Below are positions 1-12,361 of a DNA stretch of 64,000 nt, piece by piece (within the stretch, counting starts at the first letter, position 1; every line of letters starts with the position of its first letter). The translations under genes were made by a program, and so were the position numbers. The stretch covers positions 21,794,479 through 21,858,478 of the forward strand of contig OZ017800.1 of assembly GCA_963969395.1 (NCBI GenBank), given 5' to 3'. Under the pieces are notes generated by a model. It was not told the origin of the DNA. It ran no database searches and was given only the letters and a program-made list of their open reading frames with translations. This DNA is from Pseudoscleropodium purum. Lineage: Eukaryota > Streptophyta > Bryopsida > Hypnales > Brachytheciaceae.

Positions 1-1985
1 TTAATGCAACTACACATTAATCATCATACAACACTCAACTTTAAGCCATAATGTAATTCAGTCTATACGCTTGAAGCGGACTTCCAATCAGTAAACACAA
101 GGTACATCGCTTAAGCGGCCATCACTGCACCGTAACATCATACGCTTAAGTGAACACATACTGATTCCATCAATCAGCCAAGACATCACACCAGACTGCT
201 TAAAGCTACAACTCAACTTCCACTCAATTGATTTGCTTCAAGCCTCAATGAATTCACACAATGCTTAAGCAATTCTACAATTCTACTTTATAAAATCAAA
301 GTTAAATTACAATAGCAATCAACTATGCCCAATCACTGGGACTTACACACAATTATCAAATATATGCTTAAAGCTTTATTACAAAAAAAATACTGAACAA
401 CAGTTCAGCTGGAACACATACTCATACAAACACACACACACACATACGACTAAACACAACAGTGAGAAGTGAATGAAGAAGAAGAGCTTCAAGTCATATA
501 ATGCCGGCTGAGGCATCCCTTCAAATCAAACTCGGTTAAACCGTTAATAACTAAAAACTCTTGCACATCCTGGAATCCCACGGCAATACTAAAAATCAAT
601 AACAATTGATCACCTATCACCATGAGTTTCTATAACCAAGTCTAATTTGATCTCCATTCACACATAAAACCAAAAAAAATTGTTTATTGAACAAATTTAC
701 ATGCTTACAACAGCCAACTTGGACTGGTACATGACTGGGCTTCACTCAACAGACGGTACCAACAAATGAACACAAAGCCAGACCAAATAGGAAATTCCAA
801 ATCAGCGGTTACTCACGTAGAGAGAGACAACCTAACTACTTGCAACCTATTTTGGACTAAATAACCCACCATTAGGAAATAACCAACCCAACTTGTTAAT
901 TGCGGCCTAATTGGACAATTGATCATCCTAATTGAAATTCTACACTACCAACTCCCCATTTACTACCGACTAGGAAATATTCCACAATTAGTCAAAATGA
1001 CCTACTTGGAAATATCCTTACCAGCATACACCACATTGAACTTGGATCTTCTCCATCTCCTCCAATTAGGATTCCCATTTAGATTTAATGAACTAGACTA
1101 AACATTCAACTCCAAGTTGGTTTACAGACCCAAAAAAAAATATACTTAGCTCCCTTCCAATTAGACTAAAATATACACAAAAACACCCAAATTGGAAAAA
1201 CAACATTCAAAATCATAAAAAAAAACTCAAAATATTCACCAAAAACACAAAAATTTAACTCCAACTAGGACATCTATACATATGAACAATTTCTATTCTT
1301 CCATTTATATCCCAAAGTGGATTCATCCAAGACCCATCACCTTCACTATCACGTTCAAGCCTCAAGCTTTGGTACCTCTCCCTTTCTATTGTACTCCTTC
1401 CCCTTTAAGCCCTTGAGATTACATTGTACTTCTTCCTATGCATATCCAATTCAAAGACCTTTATCCTAGAGAATGTATGATGTATAACCTACAAAGGCTA
1501 ATGGAGACAAAAGAAGATGTCTTCAATCCTTCACTAATTTTGCATGATCTCAAACCAAATCCCAACACTAGCTACTTAATTGAAGAATGCTTCTCCATAA
1601 TTCTACATCAAACATCTGTCAAATTATGTCCAATAAAAACTATGCGGCTGGACCACTGCAAATCCTAGTTACATACTTCAAAACACACTACAAATCACAT
1701 GCCTTGTACATGGTATCGTAGGCCAACCACTAATGATGCAACTGTGATTGTGAATCCCATAAATCTTCCTCTGAAACAACACGACCCATGCAACTATGAT
1801 TAAAAATCCCTCCTCCTAGAGACTTTATTTCTAGACTTTGTACTGTTTGTAGTGGTTATTGATGACGCCCACATGTTCCCTGATCTCAATGAGTCTTATT
1901 CTCATAATCTACCACAGTTCTTAACATTCAAAAGAATTCACCTTTTACAAATAAGGCCTACAAAAAATAAAACATTGTCTTTTTA
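1..1985. other. AT-rich noncoding stretch with repeated short words
   Basis: I see no gene here; all open frames are short and show no recognisable protein. Two short-word patterns stand out. Seven near-palindromic words of the form GCTTnAAGC or GCTTAAGC lie between 69 and 374, and CCAAnTTGG-like words (for example near 711, 1110 and 1187) recur up to about 1,320. A short CA microsatellite lies at about 429-444. The same CCAAnTTGG vocabulary dominates 37.1-38.4 kb on the other strand, so this may be the decayed leader or LTR of a retroelement. That link is inference. Confidence 0.4.
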
Positions 1986-1989
1986 CATT

Positions 1990-4910
1990 TTTATATGATT
2001 ATGATGCTTCCAACTACTCTAGTGGATTCAATTAGTGCGAGATACACTCTTCATTTTACATTACAATATTTTGGTAGACCTAATATCATTTTAATTTATT
2101 TAGTGAATACTAGAAAATAAAGGTATTATCTCCTTTTCCATAAAATCATTTTGAATTTAGGAAATTAAAATTTGCTTTTGATCAATTGGAGGATTACACA
2201 TAATTATTATACAAAGTTAAAACTAGGTTTACTTTAAATATTTTGGAGTTCCTTTCTTTTAAAGGTAAAATAATGTCCCAATTTTTTGGGATATGATTTT
2301 TATTGCAATCTAGCACCCCCAAAAAAATTAGTCATCTTGACTAAAAAATGTGCAAGATCAAGTACCCCTCCTTGGCGGCTCTTCCCAAAAAGTTGAAGGA
2401 AAGTTTTTTATTTTTTCCACATAAAACATGGTTAATGTGATTTATGTCTACAATTCTACATAGAAATCTTTGATTCATTCTATTGAATTAGTAATGGAAA
2501 AATAAAAAACATTTGTTTTGCAAGCAACAGCTTAGCATTTTCATGAAAAAATAATATAGAAGATATATTATTGAATTGAATTTTTGTATTTAAAGAAAAA
2601 AAAGGGCCTTAAGGTGTGAAAAAATTGCTACAAAAATTTTATTGCTACCAAATTGACATATTTCAATTCAATATTAAAAGTATAAACAATTTACTTTTCT
2701 TCTTTTGCCGTGTACCTATTTTCTCAATAGTTTTTAAAAGGATGAAAATCAATTTAAAAAAAATCAATTTAATAAAATTTCAACTCATTCTCCTTCCACT
2801 AATATTTATCTTCAAAACTTTGTTGTGCAAATCTTTCAAGTTACAATGATTCAAAGTCAAAAAAAAATTTATGCAAGTAAGCAAGGTACATAGAAAATGA
2901 TTCTTTTCACTTTGAGTACTAATATCTTACAATTTAATTTATTAGGTGAAAATTTCTATGTTGTTTCCTTTCTACAAATTCTTATAGAAATCTAATGCAC
3001 AATTTTTCAACTGGATATGGAAAAAATAGTTTTTTCTATCATTGATATTTCTTTGCACTAGAAATGACAAAGTGATTTTAAAGTGATTTTATATGAAACA
3101 TACTTAGTCTTGAAACTTTATAGGTTAAATAGAAAGATTTCACATTTCAACAACATTTATCTATTCAAGAGTTATAAATAAAATTCAACAATTCTTGCAA
3201 GTGTTTACACCCAAATGAATCCAAGATCATCTCTTTACTACTGATTTATAAAATTGCCAATTGTCCTTTTCTTCCTTTGTTACTACAACTAGGTTCTCTC
3301 TCTCTCCCTCCCTCTCTCTTGTCTACAACTAGTTGAGTGTACACATAATAAAAGCAAAGTCAAAAAACTGCTTGGCTCATTCAATTCTTCTCATGTTTCA
3401 CATCAATCTATATGCTTTTATTACCATGTACAGATATTTCTATGTGTTCTATTTGAAGTTCCATGAGGACTTGAAATAATTCTCCACAATGTGTTCAAAA
3501 GAGCAAAATGTGATTGATACCATGCCAAAGTCAAGAGTTACATGAAGCTATAGATAGCTCAGAGATAATTTGTGAAATATCCAGAATGTTGATTTGACTT
3601 GAGGTATTGAACAAGATCCCCTGTACATGCTACAATGTATTGTAAATGGGTATGGAATCCAAAGCAATTGTGTCTAATTGGTGCACTTCAAGCTGCCTTT
3701 AGTGACACTCTGACTTCATCTCTGACTTTTGTGCTTGGATGACGACCCGATTGCCTCTAGCTTGTCTTCGTCTTTCCACTATCACCAATAGGCATGTAGA
3801 TAATTCTCTTCCGCACTTGCTTGGCCTGGAGTTGCAGCACCTTCGACTTCACATCATGGATACAGAAATGCCACTCAGGTTCTAAGATTTGCATATTACA
3901 TGTAGAAATGTGGAGCTAATATTTGTGTACAATGTTATGTTAGCTATATATTTTTATTTGCTATACAACTAAGACTTTCTATTGAATTTTTACATTACAA
4001 TCTTTGCTTTTGATAACAACATGAAGCCACGCTTAAAACACATGTTGTACATCTTCTAACACAATGTGTTTTGTTGGGGTTGACATGGACACAAGTGAGG
4101 CATGACTTCCTAAGATTGGCCATAGCTCAACAATCATGGCACTCTATTTTCTTACTTTCTAATTCTACATGTCATATTCACTTGTTTTGTGAAATATGAG
4201 ATACTAGAATTCAAAAGTGGAAGCTAATGTTCTTGATCATATTTGAAGTTCAAGAACTTGCTAATCATCCATCGTCATGTTTACTAGATTTGCTTCTGTA
4301 TTCATACTCATTACCATAAATCTATGCTATTGGTATTCCATGCAATATAGAGTACCATGGATACTATACCCTCCCTCCTTCTCGACCAAGTCATGATGCA
4401 TAGAGGTTTGATATGCGAGTATTTTGTGAAAGAAGGTTTAATTATTTGTAGTGATATCTCATGTTGATGCTATTACATTTTGTGAATTTGCATCAAAATA
4501 GAGTGAGAATTGATATGCCAGAAAATGCCCTGAATTGGGGTGAAAAGACTAAAAAGACTGTGTATCTCTCTCTCTATATATACATTCCTTTGCAATTGCA
4601 ATTTCTCTATCAATTTGTGACCCAAAAGAAATGAAAAGAAAAATTCAATGGAGTAATATAACAATTCAATTTTCAAAATTAGAACAAGATGAACAATATA
4701 TTCACAAAACTTATAGCAATTAAATGAAATATTAATTAGAATCTATGATAAGGTTCTTATTGTTGAAGAAATCCTTATCTAGACATCCAATTTAGGAATT
4801 CAATAAACATCATCAAGTATTTTCTACACATGGCAAAAAATTCATAATTATGAGGGATGCTGTTGGATTACCATTATAACTGTGTATATGTACAAAAAGC
4901 CATGTTGGCA
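1990..4910 (+). repeat. Dispersed repeat family F1, copy A (interrupted)
   Basis: This stretch matches 16,120-17,805 in the same orientation by eye, block after block: the lead-in around 2,000 against 16,130, the AATTGCCAATTGTCC block near 3,250 against 17,390, and the AAACTTATAGCAATTAAATG block near 4,708 against 17,575. Copy A carries about 1.25 kb (roughly 3,295-4,545) that copy B lacks, so B shows the empty site. No coding potential is visible in either copy. The nature of the repeat is unknown; terminal repeats were not found. Confidence 0.7.
3295..4545. mobile_element. Insertion inside F1 copy A, type unknown
   Basis: Copy B of the repeat passes directly from the AATTGCCAATTGTCC block to a GACT..GTGTATCT block, while copy A has about 1.25 kb between the same two blocks. 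The inserted DNA begins in a CT-rich microsatellite-like run (3,296-3,320) where the decamer CTACAACTAG occurs twice (3,284 and 3,322). I found no convincing terminal inverted repeat or transposase frame, so a nonautonomous insertion or a deletion in copy B remain equally possible. Confidence 0.4.
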
Positions 4911-5734
4911 TCCCTAGACACAACTCTTGTATTATATGCATAAATAATTGTCATTAAAAAACAACCTTTGAGGATAACTTTTGTAAAATTTATATCAAAT
5001 TGAAAGGACCAAATAGTTAGGTGAAGATGAAATTAAATAAAATAAGATATAGAAAATATTGGATTATATATTTGTTAAAAAAAATTGCAATATATATGAA
5101 GAATTAAAACACTGATGCATATTTCTCAAAAATCTATACAAAGAGTTTCCTCCAATAACATTAAAATTCATTCATAGTGTTTTTAATTTTTAATTTATAA
5201 TAAAGAAATCTTAAATTTTTATAAAAAAGTATCCAAAATATTCGGGAGCTTTTCCTACAATGCATGTATTTAAAAAATTCATATAGATAGTTTGTTAATG
5301 CTATTATTGTCCTAAAAAAATTAATTTAATTTACATAATTATATTTTTGGATTCCTTGTTAAAAAGGATACAAGAATTTTCTACTTTAAAATCAATTAAA
5401 TCCCTTGTGATTGAACTGAAGTGATTAATAAGTTAATATAATCAAGATCATATAATATAGGAGTTGTGTAATCAAAGTGACAAGGTTGGCATTGAAATGA
5501 ATGAGACTAGTCCCCTTATAACAACATTTGGAACTAGACATGTAATATTTTTCAATGATAAATCTTTATAATCAATCTTTATTATAAGAATGAGAAAGGT
5601 TTAAAAATTTCCCACTCCTTGACAATATTGTAAAGGCATATATAAACACCACCACAACCCACAATTCACAAAACACCAACTTTACAAAATTGTAATGATA
5701 CAAACACCATTAGAAATCACAACTCAAAATAATA
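4911..5734. other. 3' flank of the alpha-glucosidase gene
   Basis: This AT-rich stretch lies between the F1 repeat and the alpha-glucosidase stop codon. It should hold the 3' UTR and polyadenylation region of that minus-strand gene in its upper part. I see no other gene in it. Confidence 0.5.
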
Positions 5735-7492
5735 TCAACCCATGGTCCACTTGAGCTCAAAAGGCTCACCTAAGGCTTGACCAAGACCAGAAATGTGCAC
5801 TCCTGAATCACCTAATTTCTCAAATTTAAGATCTATCGATGCCTTGTTGAGATAAATAGTAGGAGTGCCTTGTACTCCTAACAAGACCAAATGATCTACA
5901 ATCCATCCTTCCTTGAGTGCATATTCACCGTGTGTTACAATTGATTTTAGAACTCCACTTGGACCACTTCGAGTAGCCTTAAAAACAATAGCGCTAGACT
6001 TGTGTGCCTCCAAGTCCATAACAATTTCATCTCCGTTGTCCAAAAAGATGTAACCACTTGCAATGCTCAATGAAGAGTCACTTGGAAAAGCAATTACCAA
6101 AGTGAATGGTGTCTTGCGTACCTCAATAGATGTCAAGGCACTATCTTGTAACGTAACAATTGAACCTTCATGAACATGGACATTGACTGCATCCCATGGA
6201 GCATCTAATGTGAAGTTTTCACCTATGCTTTCCACTTTGGACCAATCAAACATATTATACCAAGTCCCTTTGGGGAAATATGCCTCCACGGAAGTAGTAT
6301 TTGCAGTAACCACAGGGGACACCAAAATGCTATTTCCAATGAGGAATTGGTAACTAACATCCAACGTGTTGGGATCCTTTGGAAAAGCAAAAAACAAAGG
6401 CCTTACAATTGGATATCCTTTCTTGTGCGCTTCATAATTCAAAGTGTAAAAGAAAGGAAGCAATCGATACCTCAAACCTAAAACTTTCCGAGCTGAGATG
6501 GTAACTTTTTCCCAAGTATAAAGTTCCTTTGGCGAGTTGAAAAAGTTGTTATGAGCTCGAGAGAAGGGATGAAATGCACCCGTTTGAATCCATCGATTAC
6601 AAATCTCTTCAGTGGTATTATCATTGAAACCACATATATCAGCTCCAATCATTGGAATTCCAACAATGCCGGAATTCAACACTGTCACTATAGAATATGC
6701 AAGATCATTATAACTAGCACCATTGTCCCCAGTCCAATGTGCTGTATAAGCCCCGGAACCGATAAATGTCGACCGGCTTAGAACAAAAGCTCGTTTGTTG
6801 CGAACTTTTGTCATTGCTATGTTAGTGGCCTTTGCCTCTGCAATGCCGTACAAATTATGAGCATCATATTCAAGTGTGCCATCATAATGCTTCACTGTCA
6901 TAGCGGCAGTCTTATAGCCAAGACCTTGATAATCTCCATAATGGTTGATTTTGAACCCAGGAATATCATACTTGGTATGGTTTTTCTCATCCGGACATTG
7001 TAAATAACAACTTGTAAGATCATCAATAACTATTCCATTCCATGTGCACACTGTTCCGGTACAAAAATTGGAAACCTCATTCATATCAATCCACATTCCA
7101 TCAAAATGCACTTGATCATGAAAAAGTTGAGTCTCCTTGGTCCACCAATTAGTGACATTAGGATGAAGAAAGTCTGGGAAGTGGACAGGTCCAGGCCAAA
7201 CTTGACCTATGTAATTCCCTCCATCTTGCTTTTTCAAATAAATATCAGCTTCCAAGCCACGAAGATATGTTCCGTAATCCTTATAAGCTAGGCTAATGCC
7301 TGAGGCATCCAATTTAATGAGATTAGAAAACATTAGAAGATTTTCAACCTCCTTAAAAAGTTGTAAGTTCCCTGGGCTACCCGCTACCAACATCAAGGGA
7401 ACAACCTTGAGGATCAAGCTGGTACTACCTGACGTGGCATGGCGACTGCCATGTCACCAAAAAAAATTTAAAAAAATTCAAATATATATATA

Positions 7493-7527
<35 letters not shown>

Positions 7528-9618
7528 TATTTTTTTTTAAAAAAAATTTAATTTTAAAATTTTTTTTGCATTTAAAATTTTAAAATTTTTTTTCCAAAAA
7601 AATAAAATTTGATAGTAGCTATTCCTAATCTGCTAGGAGAACAATGTCAAGGAAATAAGCTTGAAACAGTTCTCCAGTCCCTCTAAATCTCTTCAAATTG
7701 TTTGATGAAGTGAAATCAACTTGGAACTATAGTAGTCTACTCTAAATGCATCCGTGCTCTAAATGCGTCCATGCTCTAAAAGCGATTATGACATAGAAGT
7801 ACATTTTGTTTTCTTCAATGTACCAATAGTGTACATTTCAAGAGGTGGTCACTTTCAGAGCACTTCAATGACCATTGCAATTCCACAAAGGTCCAAAAAA
7901 TATAAAACAACTTAAGTTGGATGACATTTCCATTTTTCTTCCTCTGAAAATTTGCTGAAAATTGTTTCAAAAAGTTTAGCTCCCTCCAAAGGCAATCAAC
8001 TCTTAAATGGTCGCTTTATGAGCAAACTAGTTTAAACTCCAAAAACTTGAGAAATGAATTGAATTTCATTCTCATGAAAACTCACCCCATACCAATTTAA
8101 ATTCAATGTAATTGAAATAAGAAGAACAAATGAATGTAATAAAACTTCAAAAGCTTACCAGGATCAATAATGATGACATATTGTTGTCCATTAGCATGCA
8201 ATTCATCAACAAAAGACCGATACTCCTCCAATGGAAATCTAATAGGATCATTTGTGAAATCCTTATACTTCTCCATATAATCAATATCATTCCACATTGT
8301 ATCCAAAGGTATCTTGGCTTTCTTATAATTCTCAACAACATTCTTGGTCATAGATACATTTCGATAACCCCATCGGCATTGATGAAATCCTACAACAATG
8401 TCATTGTATACAAAAATTTAAAAATTGATATAAAAAAAGATTGAAATACAATGAAAAGAATTCAAATAAATAGCTTAAAATCACAAATTAAAACAATAAA
8501 GCAACATGAACAATTACAAGATATATGTGTTAAAATTTTCAAATTACCAAATGACCAATATGGTTGAGCGGCGGGCCTTCCAACAAGTTGAGTATATTGA
8601 TCAACTACATCCAAAGGAGTTGGTCCTGCAAAGAAATAAAAATCCAAAATACCTCCAAGCACTTTGTATGTTAGGGAATTGTGGTTGTAAGTGATTTCCA
8701 TCCCGTTACTATTGAGAAGTAAGACACCGTGAGAGGATCCACCTTCACGAACATCAAGGTAAAATGGATACGAGCCATACAAGTCCACGTCTGTAAGTAT
8801 GGAACCAGTGTCAGTTGCCCAAAGTGTATATGTGCGATTTGGCTTAATCTTCAAACCATCCGGCTTTGTAATTTCACCCAATCCGAAAAGAGCTGCATCA
8901 TGTGGCAATTGGGTTGAAATCTCCAAATATTGATCTTTGAATACAAGAGGGTTGAACAAAAAACCATTTCTGCCACTATCAGGAGGTGTTGAGTTGAACA
9001 ATACATCTCCATTGGAGATTCGCGTCACAGCAAATCCAAACGGCTTCTTGGTGTAGGAAACCGCTAATTCATGAGAAGAAACATGCTTCAATGGAGAATG
9101 AACCTTGGGGCGAGGAATAAGATATTGAGGAACTTCCCATCGAGAATTTGAATGGTCTGATATATATACCCTCAATCTTGTAATTTTTTCAATCCTGGGA
9201 AGAAACAAACATATACAGAAGTTTAGAAATATAACTAAGTACTCTGAAATGATATGTCTTGATTTTCATGAAGCAATGTAAAGTTTTACTTCAAGAACTG
9301 GACTTAATGCGTCAAGATTCATGAACTCCACCTTTCAAAAGCACAAGTGATTCGTTACCTGACTGTCAGCTGCAGCGGACTGATGTCAGATCCATACGTC
9401 TCGTTTCCAGAGGTGGAAACAAACTGCAACGTTCCCTCAAAGCCTTGGTTGAAATCGTACTCCTTCACGGCAGTGAGCTCATGCATTCCACGCTCACGGT
9501 TGATGTAACGCTCATTGAATCGCAAACCAGCATTCGCTCCAGGCAATCCTCCCAAAACCATAAAACAGACTCCCAGAAACAAGAGCGTCCATGCGAAGAA
9601 AGTCTTCTTTCCTCCCAT
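5735..9618 (-). CDS. Alpha-glucosidase, glycoside hydrolase family 31, secreted
   Basis: The enzyme releases glucose from the nonreducing ends of alpha-glucans and maltose, probably in the apoplast or vacuole. The hand-built model has four exons: 9618-9359, 9194-8548, 8389-8159 and 7299-5735. All introns are GT-AG and the frame closes at 900 residues plus TGA, the usual size for plant members. The start is the ATG at 9618, followed by a hydrophobic signal peptide (about residues 8-30). A galactose-mutarotase-like N-domain precedes the GH31 barrel. The nucleophile Asp451 lies in GMWIDMNE and the acid/base Asp571 in HWTGDN, with RSTFIGSG just before it. No break is visible, so the gene looks functional. 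Intron 3 (859 bp) holds a repeat and a hairpin. GH31 alpha-xylosidase is the main alternative; the WIDMNE motif and overall alignment favour alpha-glucosidase. Confidence 0.95.
7430..7456. repeat. Hairpin TGACGTGGCA / TGCCATGTCA in intron 3
   Basis: Ten-base arms at 7430-7439 and 7447-7456 pair with one mismatch around a 7-base loop. The left arm carries an ACGTGGC core. The opening TGACGTGGCATGG is identical to that of a hairpin at 26,608 upstream of the oxidoreductase gene. Confidence 0.6.
7480..7575. repeat. Simple-sequence tract (AT, TTA, poly-T/A) in intron 3
   Basis: A short AT run is followed by about twelve TTA/ATT units (to about 7,529) and then by long T and A runs. It lies inside intron 3 of the alpha-glucosidase gene, near its 3' splice site, and explains part of the intron's length. 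Confidence 0.85.
7860..8025 (-). repeat. Repeat family R1 copy inside intron 3
   Basis: The reverse complement of this intronic stretch matches 20,610-20,800 by eye, sharing GCGACCATTTAAGAG, a GGAGGGA-GCTAAACTT block, GAAACAATTTTC and a TCATATTTTTTGGA-like block. Further copies lie at 18.99-19.37, 19.82-20.05 and 22.28-22.66 kb. The splice sites of the host intron are intact. Confidence 0.65.
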
Positions 9619-9639
9619 GATGACGATCTGCAACAAGTA

Positions 9640-10790
9640 TAAACAAACGAATAAAACTTACGCTCTCAATGTTTATGAAAAAACCACTGGATTCTAACTT
9701 TCAAACACACAATTGTTATCATATCCAAAAACCTTCTTTAGTACGAAGTGAATATGAACAAAAGATGAACATGTGAGATTTAAACACCACCTTCAGAATT
9801 ACCATGCAAAAGATTACAATGTTGGCTACTGCACGAACAAGAATAGAGTTTGTACACCAAGCAGCAAACCTACAAGTTTAACAAAATTAAACAAGGATTC
9901 CGGATCAATTATTAGCTAATCCGCACACAAACAGACAATTGCACAAACATTATTTAAATCAACAAAATGAAAAACCCAGATCTAAGATACAAAACATCAT
10001 TCTCCAGTGTCAAACTCTCAAACCCACAATCATAAAACAGACATAATCAAGACTTAATACTGGGAAGCTCCGCAGCTCAGAAAGAAAACAAAAAGAAAAA
10101 GTTCAACGTCGCGTGACTCCACAAATCTCATCTCAGCACAGTACAGCAATTGAGAAAGCTTGAACGCCCATGTCCCAGACCCTGAAAAGCTTACTCAACT
10201 CTGTTCTGAAATTTCTATTTCTACTGAAAGAATGACTTGCTAGGGTGGAAAGCAGGCTAAGGAAGAAATCCATCTCGCGACTCAGTCAACCGAGCATGTT
10301 TGAAGCACAAGCTACGTTACCAGCACGACAATCAACTGTACAGGACCACGTGCTGATCATGCCACACGTTCGGTTCTCGACTTAATCGCGACCTTCATGT
10401 TTCAAGAAACTAAAGATTTACCAAACCACGTCAACAAATAAGATGTCCAAAAGCTGTTCCTTTTCCACACCTCCACGCTGTCAAATCAAAGCAAGTACTA
10501 AGCATCTGATGACTCTTAAACCCTAAACAACATGTTTCAGACCACTGCTACTCTCACGTCTTCGCACAAATCTTTCAAAGGACGAAGTTATTGGTTATTG
10601 TAACAGGCCTAATTAAATTACAATTAGATGTAACAATACTTTTTTCCACATAGATTGCCCGAAGTCACGAAGGACTCCAACAAAATCCCGGAAATTCACT
10701 GAAGGAGATTCACTCGCTCCAGATGATAAGTTAGTCAGATTAGAGCTTTCCAGACGAAATATCAATCTATGAAGCCCTGCGCTTTCTAGA
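9640..10790. other. 5' flank and promoter region of the alpha-glucosidase gene
   Basis: This stretch lies upstream of the minus-strand alpha-glucosidase start and should contain its promoter and 5' UTR. I see no coding region. A CACGTG G-box lies at 10,347-10,352. A TAATT-rich imperfect palindrome sits near 10,605-10,640. Confidence 0.5.
10347..10352. promoter_or_regulatory. G-box CACGTG upstream of alpha-glucosidase
   Basis: A perfect CACGTG within ACCACGTGCT lies 729 bp upstream of the start codon. G-boxes bind bZIP and bHLH factors in plants. Whether this one is used is inference. Confidence 0.3.
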
Positions 10791-10796
10791 CGCCAA

Positions 10797-11166
10797 ATTT
10801 TTGCAAATTCCTTCGAGCAGCAGCGAACTGCCGTATTTACAGCTTCAAGATCGATTCAAACAGAGTACCTTCAATCCCCCCTCAACTATGAAATTCTAAA
10901 ACGAGGGTAACCACAAATCCAAACACGCAATCTAATCTAATGAGTCCCGGGAGTTAGCGACTCTGTTCAAGAGGTTATCATAACAATCAGGGGTAACAGA
11001 TGGAATCTCCAGAAACCCATCAGGACAACAGAAACAGAGCAGATTCAAACTTCTCACACCTGGCGCACATCCAAATCGGAATCTTTCACACAAAACGAAA
11101 CGAATCGCAGAGTGGAGGCGACGGAGCCTCCAAAGCTCCGAGTCCATTGGAACTCTTGACCAAATT
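10797..11166. repeat. Duplicated unit, copy 1 (~365 bp)
   Basis: This stretch is almost identical to 11,998-12,361 in the same orientation, from AAATTCCTTC through CTCTTGACCAAAT, with only scattered substitutions and a small indel. Its base composition is richer in GC than its surroundings. Read on the minus strand it has an open frame of about 80 codons (ending TAG at 10,932) that also survives in copy 2, but the peptide is unfamiliar and copies differ at synonymous and non-synonymous sites alike. It may be the 5' UTR or first exon of an unknown gene. Confidence 0.85.
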
Positions 11167-11230
11167 AGACCTCGTGTCCGCCACTGTGGAATGTAGACAT
11201 CTGTGAGTGCACTACAACAATTTCCTGCAG

Positions 11231-11876
11231 TCAACGCTGGAATTGATGGCGATGACATCATCTACAGAGACTACATTGACATCAGCATTCCTGTTGGAAC
11301 TAAGAGGTCAGTAAATTATAGTACGAATTGCGAAAATGGTAGTCAGGTGTGCGACCATCTTATTTGAGTGTGCGAGTTGCATGAATGTGAGTTCGTAATT
11401 CGACCATGTTGATTTCCATTGTATGCTATTTAAACCTGCAAGACGGTCTGAAATTAGCTTTCTTTTATACTTGATAAAATCAGGGATCCATGATCATTCT
11501 ATCATTTGATATCTTGTAGACATTTAAAGGTCCGTATGAGATTATTGGGCAAGAGGATACGGTGGCTTCGGACCCAGTGAGACTTGCATTTTAGAGAATT
11601 CTTCGTTTATTCATGAACATTTTAAGATATCATCCTTTCTTTTGTAGCATTGCGTAATTTCGTGCGTCATTTGGATTCAGGGACTGGTGGTGCCTGTCCT
11701 CAGAAGGGTCGATGCTACGAACTTCGCACAGATAGAGAAAAACAATCAACATGCTAGGGAAGAAGGCTAATGATGGAACCATCTCAATTGATGAAATGGC
11801 GGGAGGAACTTTTACGATCTCCAATGGAGAGATTTATGGGAGTCTGATAAGCACTCCTATCATCAATCCTCCGCAA
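11231..11876 (+). pseudogene. DLST: DLST fragment (2-oxoglutarate dehydrogenase E2), disrupted
   Basis: Two exon remnants encode part of the C-terminal catalytic domain of dihydrolipoyl succinyltransferase, the mitochondrial TCA-cycle E2 enzyme. Exon A (11231-11306) reads [18 protein letters not shown]; exon B (11681-11876) reads LVVPVLRR..., then [16 protein letters not shown] and [14 protein letters not shown], all hallmarks of the family. Defects visible: an extra A in the run at 11738-11742 shifts the frame; the A-to-B junction is one base out of phase; and the expected donor after NPPQ reads CTAAGTG instead of GTAAGTG. Introns are retained, so this is a DNA-level copy and not a retrocopy. 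The lipoyl domain and the active-site His region (DHRxxDG) are not present nearby. Confidence 0.85.
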
Positions 11877-11997
11877 CTAAGTGAAACTTTTTTACTTGCA
11901 CTCCTCTTGCTGTCATATTCCGCTGGCAAGTGAAACTAAGTCTTGCATCTCTAAGCAGTTCCTCAATTTAAGTATGTGTCTGAAGATGTAGTATTTA

Positions 11998-12361
11998 GCA
12001 AATTCCTTCAAGCAGCAGCGAAACGCCGTGTTTACAGCTTCAAGATCGATTCAAACAGAGTACCTTCAATTCCCCCTCGACTATGAAATTCTAAGACGAG
12101 GATAACCACAAATCCAAACACGCAATCTAATCTAATGAGGCCCGGGTGTTAGCGACTCTGTTCAAGAGGTTATCGTAACAATCAGGGGTTACAGATGGTA
12201 TCTCCAAAAACCCACCAGGACAACAGAAACAGAGCAGATTCAAACTTCTCACACCTGGCGCACATCCTAATCGGAATCTTTCACACAAAACGAAACGAAT
12301 CGCAGAGTGGAGGCGACAGGACCTCCAAAGCTCCGAATCCATTGGAACTCTTGACCAAATC
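11998..12361. repeat. Duplicated unit, copy 2 (~365 bp)
   Basis: This is the second copy of the unit at 10,797-11,166, in direct orientation. The two copies bracket the DLST remnant, with 831 bp between them. After the shared end (GACCAAAT) the sequences diverge at once: copy 1 continues into TAGACCTCG and copy 2 into CGCTTCTAG. Confidence 0.85.

Noticed and set aside
10932..11261. Minus-strand 109-codon frame over duplicated unit 1 (and its counterpart 12,127-12,441)
   Set aside because: The frame survives in both copies, but its N-terminal part is unrelated between them, there is no motif, and the copies do not show a coding pattern of changes. Kept only as a repeat unit.
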